A stretch of 11,641 nucleotides of DNA. It comes from JACQXM01 sp964569425. Lineage in GTDB: Bacteria; Planctomycetota; Phycisphaerae; UBA1845. The stretch covers positions 1-11,641 of the forward strand of contig CAZMVD010000129.1 in NCBI GenBank assembly GCA_964569425.1, read 5' to 3'. The position numbers and the translations under genes were made by a program. Shown here piece by piece: positions 6,815-11,641 of the stretch (positions are counted from its first letter, which is position 1; the number at the start of each line of letters is the position of its first letter). The notes under the pieces are model-generated. The model worked only from the letters and a program-made list of their open reading frames with translations. It was not told where the DNA came from and did no database searches.

Positions 6815-7909
6815 TTACAACGAGGAACGCGAAACCACGCAAATAGCGGCGGCCTTGACCGATGCCGTGACCGTTTCGCCCGGTGTCAGCGCAAGCTCCG
6901 ACTGCGCTCGATGGGTAATCAGCGCCGTCAACGGGAATCCGCAATCGAGAATCACGCGGTTCAGCGGACCCTCGCGCACCACCGCCGTCACGCGCCCACG
7001 CACATGATTCTGCACACTGACGGCATCCAGGGCTGTTCGTGCCAGCGCGACGTCCTGGGCGCGAATGAACAGATCCACTTCAGAACCCGCCTTGACCGGC
7101 GCCACGGCGGTCAGCACGACCTCGCCGACGGCAATGGAGGTAATCCCGTCATCAACCCGTAGCACCCGGCCCCGCAATACGGTCTCGACGCCTACGATGC
7201 GCGCCACGGCCGCGTCCACCGGCCGACTGAACACTTCTTCCACCGATCCTTGCTGTCGCACCCGGCCGTCCTCCATCACCACGACCTCGTCCGCCAGAGC
7301 CACCGCCTCGATGGCGTCGTGCGTCACGAGCATAACCGGCACGGCGGCGTGCCTTAGCAGGTCGCGCAACTCCAAGCGAAGCTGGTCACGTGTGGGGCCG
7401 TCGAGCGCCGACAGCGGTTCGTCGAGCAGCAGCAACTTCGGCTGTCGGGCGACCGCTCGGGCCAGGGCTACGCGCTGCTGCTGACCACCGGAAAGCTGCC
7501 GCGGAAGCCGCCGTCCCAGCCCGCTTAATCGGAAGCGATCCAGCAGTTCTCCGACCCGCCGATTCCTTTCGTCGGCCGGGAGACGATACAATCCGTACCC
7601 GATGTTGTGCGCTACCGACAGATGCGGAAACAACGCGTATTCCTGGAACAAGAATCCCACATCGCGCGCTTGCGGCGGCGTGAACGTCCGGGACGCCGCA
7701 TCGAACCACGCGCGACCGGCAAACGTGATAGACCCGATTTCCGGCCGCTCCAAACCGGCCAGGCAGCGCAACGCCGTCGTCTTCCCACAGCCCGAGGGAC
7801 CAAAAAGCGCTGTGACGGAGAATCCACTGGCCGGGCGCCGCACGTCGAATCGAATGGTCGGCCCGCCGGGGAAGCGCTTCTCAATGTCGACGATCATTTC
7901 CGCGCTCAT
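6815..7909 (-). CDS. modC: Molybdate ABC transporter ATP-binding protein ModC
   Basis: A 364-residue cytoplasmic ATPase that powers molybdate import. The ABC domain shows Walker A GPSGCGKT (37-44), Q-loop Q89, signature LSGGQQQR (139-146), Walker B LLLLDEP (159-165), D-loop SALD (167-170) and H-loop H197. Residues ~298-358 form a Mop/TOBE oxyanion-binding domain (VRGRVTAVVREGPLNRVILD), which separates ModC from generic ABC proteins and can sense molybdate inside the cell. The chosen ATG overlaps the modB stop as ATGA (7909-7906), typical of translational coupling. A GTG at 7915 would add two residues. It is the last gene of modABC. Tungstate transport is an alternative, but the gene order and Mop domain favour molybdate. 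Confidence 0.92.
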   Translation of the reverse strand: MSAEMIVDIEKRFPGGPTIRFDVRRPASGFSVTALFGPSGCGKTTALRCLAGLERPEIGSITFAGRAWFDAASRTFTPPQARDVGFLFQEYALFPHLSVAHNIGYGLYRLPADERNRRVGELLDRFRLSGLGRRLPRQLSGGQQQRVALARAVARQPKLLLLDEPLSALDGPTRDQLRLELRDLLRHAAVPVMLVTHDAIEAVALADEVVVMEDGRVRQQGSVEEVFSRPVDAAVARIVGVETVLRGRVLRVDDGITSIAVGEVVLTAVAPVKAGSEVDLFIRAQDVALARTALDAVSVQNHVRGRVTAVVREGPLNRVILDCGFPLTALITHRAQSELALTPGETVTASVKAAAICVVSRSSL

Positions 7910-8568
7910 GGCCACTGCCCCCGGCGCTGCAGGCTATACAACGCGCAGAGCAGGATGAACGATAACGCCAACAGCGCTGCGGCCGTCGTGTGCGCTGCCG
8001 TGTAATTCAGCGCCTGAACCTGATCGTAAAGAACGATCGAGAGCGTTTGCGTGGCACCCGGGATGTTCCCCCCGACCATGAGTACGACGCCGAACTCGCC
8101 AATGGTATGGGCAAACGAGAGCACCGCTCCGGTGAGAATCCCCGGCCACGCCAACGGCAGCGCAATACGTACGAATGTGCGAAATCGCGAATGCCCGAGG
8201 CACCACGATGCTTCCAGCAGCCGCCGGTCTACACCGGCCAACCCCGCCGCAAACGGTCGCACGGCAAAAGGGAGATTGAACACGATGGACGCGACCAGGA
8301 TTCCCCCGAACGTAAAAGGCAGCAAGTCCCCCGTCACCGCCGCGATCGCCCGCCCCAGCGGGCTGCGCGGACCCAGCAGCAACAACAGGTAGAAACCCAG
8401 CACCGTCGGCGGAAGCAGGATGGGCAGCGTCACCACCGCTTCGACCAGAAACTTTCCCTTCCATCGAGTCGTCGTCAGCCACCACGCCAGCGGCAACCCC
8501 AGCACAATGAGCACCGCCGTCGTCGCGGCAGCCAGACGAAGCGTCAATGCGACTGCGGTCCAGTCCAA
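7906..8568 (-). CDS. modB: Molybdate ABC transporter permease ModB
   Basis: A 220-residue inner-membrane permease with about five hydrophobic helices, the normal ModB size. The cytoplasmic coupling (EAA) loop is at 119-137, LEASWCLGHSRFRTFVRIALP. The GEFG (157-160) and GGNIPGATQTLS (166-177) segments are usual for ModB. The start is probably a TTG at 8568-8566, giving MDWTAVALTLRLAAAT, the expected N-terminus. It lies 3 nt after the modA stop and has only a weak ribosome site (GGCGAG), so translation likely follows on from modA. The stop overlaps the modC start. Confidence 0.92.
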   Translation of the reverse strand: MDWTAVALTLRLAAATTAVLIVLGLPLAWWLTTTRWKGKFLVEAVVTLPILLPPTVLGFYLLLLLGPRSPLGRAIAAVTGDLLPFTFGGILVASIVFNLPFAVRPFAAGLAGVDRRLLEASWCLGHSRFRTFVRIALPLAWPGILTGAVLSFAHTIGEFGVVLMVGGNIPGATQTLSIVLYDQVQALNYTAAHTTAAALLALSFILLCALYSLQRRGQWP

Positions 8569-8571
8569 TGG

Positions 8572-9405
8572 TTACTCGCCGGGAACAGAGAATCCGTATC
8601 GTTTCATAACGGCCCGCGCTTCGCCGCCCATCAGGTAGTCGCGAACTCTTTGCGTACCCGGCAACTCACGCGTTCGCAGGAGAATTACACCGCCCTGGTC
8701 GATCGCCGGATAACTGTCCGCCGGAATCTTCCAGTACCGGCCCCGATCCCGCATGGTTGGGGCCAACGCCAGCGACAGTGCGATGAGCCCCACGTCCGCA
8801 GCGCCCGTATCCACGAACTGGGCCGCCTGGGCGATGTTTTCGGCCGGCACCAGACGATCCCGCACCGCATCATACACTCCCGCGGACTTCATGGCCGCCT
8901 CCGCCGCCCGCCCGTAAGGCGTGTGCGCGGGGTTGGCAATGGCGATCTTCCGCACAGACGGATGGTTCAGTGTTTCCCATCGATTCCTCGCCGGTTCCAA
9001 GGGCGACTGCTCCGGCACCCACATCACGAGGAATCCCCGGGCGTAGGTAAACTCACCGGTCGCCCCGGCCAGCCCGGCTTCGACCAGCATTCGCGGGTAC
9101 GCGATATCCGCCGACAGGAAAAGATCGAACGGCGCTCCGTGAACGAGCTGCGAATAGAAACTCCCCGACGAGCCGTAGGAGACCACGACGCGCAAATCCG
9201 GTTCCGCGCGGTGCAGGCCGGCCAGCAGCGCATCGAATGCGAACCGCAAGTCCGCCGCCGCCGCCACGGTCACCACGGTGCCCTTTTCCGGCCCCGCGGG
9301 AGAGTCGGTTCGGCGGCCTTCGTCCGGCCGACACGCGCCGAGAAAGACGATTCCGCCTGCGAGAATCAGACGCCGGATGGCGGCGTCCTGCCCACGAGCG
9401 ATCAT
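8572..9405 (-). CDS. modA: Molybdate-binding lipoprotein ModA
   Basis: A 277-residue extracytoplasmic solute-binding protein that captures molybdate for ModBC. The N-terminus is a lipoprotein signal: arginines, the hydrophobic LILAGGIVFLGAC, and lipidation Cys25. Mature-domain hallmarks are VTVAAAADLRFAFDAL (45-60), SYGSSGSFYSQL (76-87) and GAPFDLFLSAD (90-100), then NPAHTPYGRAAEAAM. The ATG at 9405 gives a normal signal peptide; a TTG at 9456 would add 17 residues in front and seems less likely. First gene of modABC. A -10-like TATGAT lies at 9501-9496 on this strand, but its -35 is poor. I saw no ModE-type palindrome upstream. Confidence 0.92.
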   Translation of the reverse strand: MIARGQDAAIRRLILAGGIVFLGACRPDEGRRTDSPAGPEKGTVVTVAAAADLRFAFDALLAGLHRAEPDLRVVVSYGSSGSFYSQLVHGAPFDLFLSADIAYPRMLVEAGLAGATGEFTYARGFLVMWVPEQSPLEPARNRWETLNHPSVRKIAIANPAHTPYGRAAEAAMKSAGVYDAVRDRLVPAENIAQAAQFVDTGAADVGLIALSLALAPTMRDRGRYWKIPADSYPAIDQGGVILLRTRELPGTQRVRDYLMGGEARAVMKRYGFSVPGE

Positions 9406-9531
9406 CGTGCAACGCTCAGCGAACGTACCCTTGTTCACGGTGGTGGTCTGTCGCAAACGCTAATGTCTCGGTTCAATGGTGATGCATCCAAGACCATCAT
9501 AAGATCCTTTCACAGGAACGGAATCCGGGGC

Positions 9532-9558
9532 ATCCGCGCGGGCTGACGCCCGCGGCTC
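9532..9558 (-). repeat. Dispersed GC palindrome, copy 3
   Basis: A 27-nt copy in the same orientation as copy 1, differing by one deletion and a few substitutions. The stem is 7 bp (CGCGGGC/GCCCGCG) with a 4-nt loop. The flank GTGTTGGAATG faintly echoes the flank of copy 1 (ACTTGGGATTG), so the repeat unit may extend beyond the palindrome. Confidence 0.68.
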
Positions 9559-9590
9559 GTGTTGGAATGTCGAATGGGTTTACGCTGCGC

Positions 9591-9639
9591 CTGTCCGGAA
9601 GCGGCCGGAATGCGGCAGCGTGGGCCCGCTTCCTGACAG
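9591..9639 (+). repeat. 49-nt imperfect inverted repeat (long hairpin)
   Basis: CTGTC-C-GGAAGCGG-CC pairs with GG-C-CCGCTTCC-T-GACAG: 5 bp, one C/T mismatch, 8 bp, one bulged C, then 2 bp, with a 16-nt loop. Fifteen base pairs make this the strongest single hairpin I found in the window. It lies 262 nt upstream of the DUF2752 start. No T-tract follows. It could be a regulatory RNA stem, a REP-like element or the trace of a mobile element. Confidence 0.55.
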
Positions 9640-9900
9640 TCGCGTCTCGGATGAGGTGCCAACGGACTGGATTACCATCCTACGTCCCGCCGCCGGAGAC
9701 GGCGCCGGCATCATCGGTGATTGACGCGATCCTACGTGCGGCAACAGCCACGGTCCAGGAATATCGTTCCGGTGACGCTCTTCTTATCCGCCCAACCTTG
9801 ACCAGTCCGGATTGGCCACTTATGGTGCCGAGGGTAACCACTACCAGGGGAGATGGCGATTCCCACGTACCCGATCAGAAAACTGAGTGTCGAAGGCACC

Positions 9901-10359
9901 ATGATCCTGGATGCTTCGGTCCCGGAGCGTGTCGGCAGGTTGCGCGCGGTGGCACTGTTCGCCGCCTGTGTCGCTGTCCTGGGATTGGCCATTAGTGTAG
10001 TGCCCGACGCGCGCGGTTTGGGAACCCACCAGCAACTTGGGTTACCGCCTTGCAGCCTGGTGGTGATGACTGGATTGCCCTGCCCCACCTGCGGCATGAC
10101 CACGGCATTCGCGCATGCGGCCCGGGCGCAGTTCGCTGCCGCGTGGTTGGCTCAGCCTGCGGGACTGGCGCTGGCGCTGGGAGTGATGGCCGTTGGCGTT
10201 GGATCGCTGTACTCCGCCGTCAGCGGCCGATCGGTTCGCTGGCGCGGGCCGCGCTGGAGTGCGGCGAGAATCGGGCTGGCAGCGGTACTCTTGCTGTTCG
10301 GGGGTTGGGGCTTCAAACTCCTTTCGGGGCTGTGGTCCGGCACGTTGCCGGCCAGGTAA
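9901..10359 (+). CDS. DUF2752 family membrane protein
   Basis: A 152-residue integral membrane protein with about three helices (14-33, 87-107, 122-141). The DUF2752 signature is clear: CSLVVMTGLPCPTCGMTTAF at 51-70, with the CPxCGxTTA core. The paired cysteines could bind metal or be redox active, but no biochemical role is established that I know of. An upstream in-frame ATG at 9853 has GGGGAG directly against it with no spacing. The ATG at 9901 is preceded by GAAGG 4 nt away and puts the N-terminus just before the first helix, so I prefer it. The lipoprotein gene follows after 16 nt, suggesting one transcript. Confidence 0.82.
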   Translation: MILDASVPERVGRLRAVALFAACVAVLGLAISVVPDARGLGTHQQLGLPPCSLVVMTGLPCPTCGMTTAFAHAARAQFAAAWLAQPAGLALALGVMAVGVGSLYSAVSGRSVRWRGPRWSAARIGLAAVLLLFGGWGFKLLSGLWSGTLPAR

Positions 10360-10375
10360 TTCGCGAGACGCCACC

Positions 10376-11047
10376 ATGCCGTCAACCGCCAACTGGAATC
10401 TGCTTTCCTCCCGTACGGGCAAGTTAATCGCCTGTACGTGGCTGTCGGTCTGCCTGTTCGGCTGCAACTGGCTCACCCCGCTTGCCTTTGTCGGTGAGCA
10501 TAAGAAGAAGATTTCCGCCGAATTCGATAAGCTGCCCAACACGCGCGTGGCCATCCTGGTCTGGACCGACCAGGCCACGCTGTTTGATTATCCCTTCGCC
10601 CGGTTCGAACTGGCGAGTTACCTGGTGGACAAGCTCGGCACCGAGATGCGCCAGCGCAAGTTGTCCATCGACCTGGTCGATCCGCGCGACGTGGAAGATC
10701 TCTTGCAGAAAGACCCTGCCGCACAGATCGACCCTCTCAAGGTGGGCGCACATTTCCAGTGCGATTACGTGCTCTACGTCGAAGTACTGGAGTTTCAGAT
10801 CCGCGACGCTCAGCAGCCGCAGTTTCTTCAGGGGCGCCTGCAATCGTCAGTCGCGGTGTTCGAGGTTCGCGCCCGCCGCGCTGCCGGCGAGCGTTTTGAA
10901 CTCGCCCCGGTGCAATGCGTTTACCCCCCGGGTCAGGCCATCCTGTTCAGCGCGGCCAACGCGCCGCTTGTGCGCGAATCGCTTTACCGCCTGTTCGCCG
11001 AGCAGGTAGCTCGAAAGTTCTATGAACACACCGTGGATATCTCCTGA
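10376..11047 (+). CDS. Predicted lipoprotein of unknown function, first of a tandem pair
   Basis: A 223-residue exported protein. The N-terminus has Arg14 and Lys16, then a hydrophobic stretch ending LSVCLFGC, with Cys30 the likely lipidated residue (Phe at -2 is unusual). The mature part begins with a charged segment, GEHKKKISAEFDKLP. An alpha/beta domain follows: TRVAILVWTDQATLFDYPFA, VDPRDVEDLLQKDP, CDYVLYVEVLEFQIRD and YPPGQAILFSA. I recall similar proteins from planctomycetes, without a function. The fold pattern (a beta strand, a helix carrying the L..KL..EM pattern, then an aqueous 'can I see it' strand VLYVEVLEF) resembles small periplasmic lipoproteins of the GNA1162/LpoB-like kind, but this is a guess. 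The next gene encodes a likely paralogue. Confidence 0.78.
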   Translation: MPSTANWNLLSSRTGKLIACTWLSVCLFGCNWLTPLAFVGEHKKKISAEFDKLPNTRVAILVWTDQATLFDYPFARFELASYLVDKLGTEMRQRKLSIDLVDPRDVEDLLQKDPAAQIDPLKVGAHFQCDYVLYVEVLEFQIRDAQQPQFLQGRLQSSVAVFEVRARRAAGERFELAPVQCVYPPGQAILFSAANAPLVRESLYRLFAEQVARKFYEHTVDIS

Positions 11048-11641
11048 CGCCGCCCGCGCGGCAGCGTCGTCAAACTCCATCCCGCTCGCATGGGGCCGAC
11101 CAGGCGGCAGCCCCCGGTGGCTGGCTCGGTATCGTCGCCCTGTTGCGCCCGTCGCCGTCCTGCTTCTCGTGTCGATCGGCGGTTGCGGCTACACCCAGGG
11201 GAAACTCCTGTTTATGCTGGGGCTGGGGCGCGGCGACAAGGTCGAAGCCCAGTTCCGCTTCACCCCCAACCCGGTATTGGTCCTGGTCGACGACCCCGGC
11301 GGCCGACTCGACTGGCCCCCCGCGTGGAACTATCTGACGGACGACGTCAGCGAGGAACTGATCCGCCGCAAGGCGGCCCAGAAAATCGTCCCGCGCCAGA
11401 CCATCGAACAGATCCGCCAGCGCGAGCCCGACTTCGGCAAACGCGGCTGCCGCGAAATCGGCGAGATGGCCGGCGCCGAACAGGTGCTCTGGATCGAGGT
11501 CAAAGACTTCCTGGCCGATCCGCTCATTACCAATGCCTCCGCCGCCGCCTACCTCGCGGTCACGGTTCGGGTCATCAATGTGCTTGAAAAAGAGAGCCGA
11601 GCGCGGGTTCGTCTATGGCCGGTCAGCCCCGAAGGAAAGTT
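11022..11641 (+). CDS. Predicted lipoprotein, second of the pair (3' end outside the window)
   Basis: The frame from ATG 11022 is open to the right edge: at least 206 codons. It overlaps the end of the preceding gene by 26 nt in another frame, so translation is probably coupled. After a long N-terminal region with many Arg residues, PVAPVAVLLLVSIGGCGYT looks like a lipoprotein signal, with Cys55. The mature part aligns by eye with the previous protein: PVLVLVDDPGGRLDWPPAWN against TRVAILVWTDQATLFDYPFA, then AGAEQVLWIEVKDF against CDYVLYVEVLEF. The segments KLLFMLGLGRGDKVEAQF and INVLEKESRARVRLWPVSPEG are well formed. The long N-region suggests the true start might be downstream, but no better ATG precedes the signal. 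Function unknown. Confidence 0.75.
   Translation, partial: MNTPWISPDAARAAASSNSIPLAWGRPGGSPRWLARYRRPVAPVAVLLLVSIGGCGYTQGKLLFMLGLGRGDKVEAQFRFTPNPVLVLVDDPGGRLDWPPAWNYLTDDVSEELIRRKAAQKIVPRQTIEQIRQREPDFGKRGCREIGEMAGAEQVLWIEVKDFLADPLITNASAAAYLAVTVRVINVLEKESRARVRLWPVSPEGK

Larger units (their letters stand above)
9406..9900. other. Divergent intergenic region between modA and the DUF2752 gene
   Basis: About 495 nt with no convincing gene. It must carry the modABC promoter (- strand) and probably one for the + strand genes. It contains repeat copy 3 (9532-9558) and a long hairpin (9591-9639). A + frame from 9567 to 9995 is open, but it overlaps the DUF2752 gene by ~95 nt in another frame and its product looks random, so I left it out. 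Confidence 0.5.

Noticed and set aside
7990..9546. A 518-codon open frame on the + strand opposite modB and modA
   Set aside because: The product is Arg/Gln-rich with no domain, and modA/modB on the other strand are unambiguous.
9567..9995. A 142-codon + strand frame before the DUF2752 gene
   Set aside because: It overlaps the DUF2752 coding region in another frame, covers the long hairpin and has no recognisable protein features.
1..11641. CRISPR arrays, rRNA, tRNA and intact insertion sequences
   Set aside because: I found no regularly spaced repeats, no RNA gene signatures and no transposase.

Overview
The window is GC-rich bacterial DNA. It has three parts, and their genes mostly concern a molybdenum enzyme and its metal supply. 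The best guess for the host is a planctomycete-like bacterium that is probably not a classical anammox species. That guess rests on the lipoprotein pair at the right end, a DUF2752 protein and short GC-rich palindromic repeats between genes. It is an inference, not a proof.

Region 1 (1 to about 6190, all + strand) is a nitrite oxidoreductase (NXR) type cluster. It holds the C-terminal half of the molybdopterin catalytic subunit NxrA, a small unknown protein, the four-cluster iron-sulfur subunit NxrB, a TorD/NarJ-type assembly chaperone, an unknown protein with a near-zincin motif and cysteine pairs, and a hemerythrin-like protein. NxrA and NxrB look like the periplasm-facing Nitrospira/anammox type. 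No heme subunit NxrC lies in the visible part. Two palindromic repeats in opposite orientation flank nxrB.

Region 2 (about 6190 to 6814) holds no intact gene. It contains small hairpins and a short remnant of the N-terminus of a TerC-family membrane protein. This may be an old rearrangement boundary.

Region 3 (6815 to 9405, - strand) is a compact modA-modB-modC operon for molybdate uptake. It would supply the metal that the NXR-type enzyme needs.

Region 4 (about 9406 to 11641, + strand) starts with a gene-poor stretch containing a third copy of the repeat and a 49-nt imperfect hairpin. A DUF2752 membrane protein and two tandem, probably paralogous lipoproteins follow. The second lipoprotein gene overlaps the first and runs off the window.

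Taken together, the transporter supplies molybdate, the chaperone helps load and protect the catalytic subunit, and NxrA/NxrB move electrons between nitrite and nitrate. The roles of the small unknown protein, the cysteine-pair protein and the hemerythrin are open.
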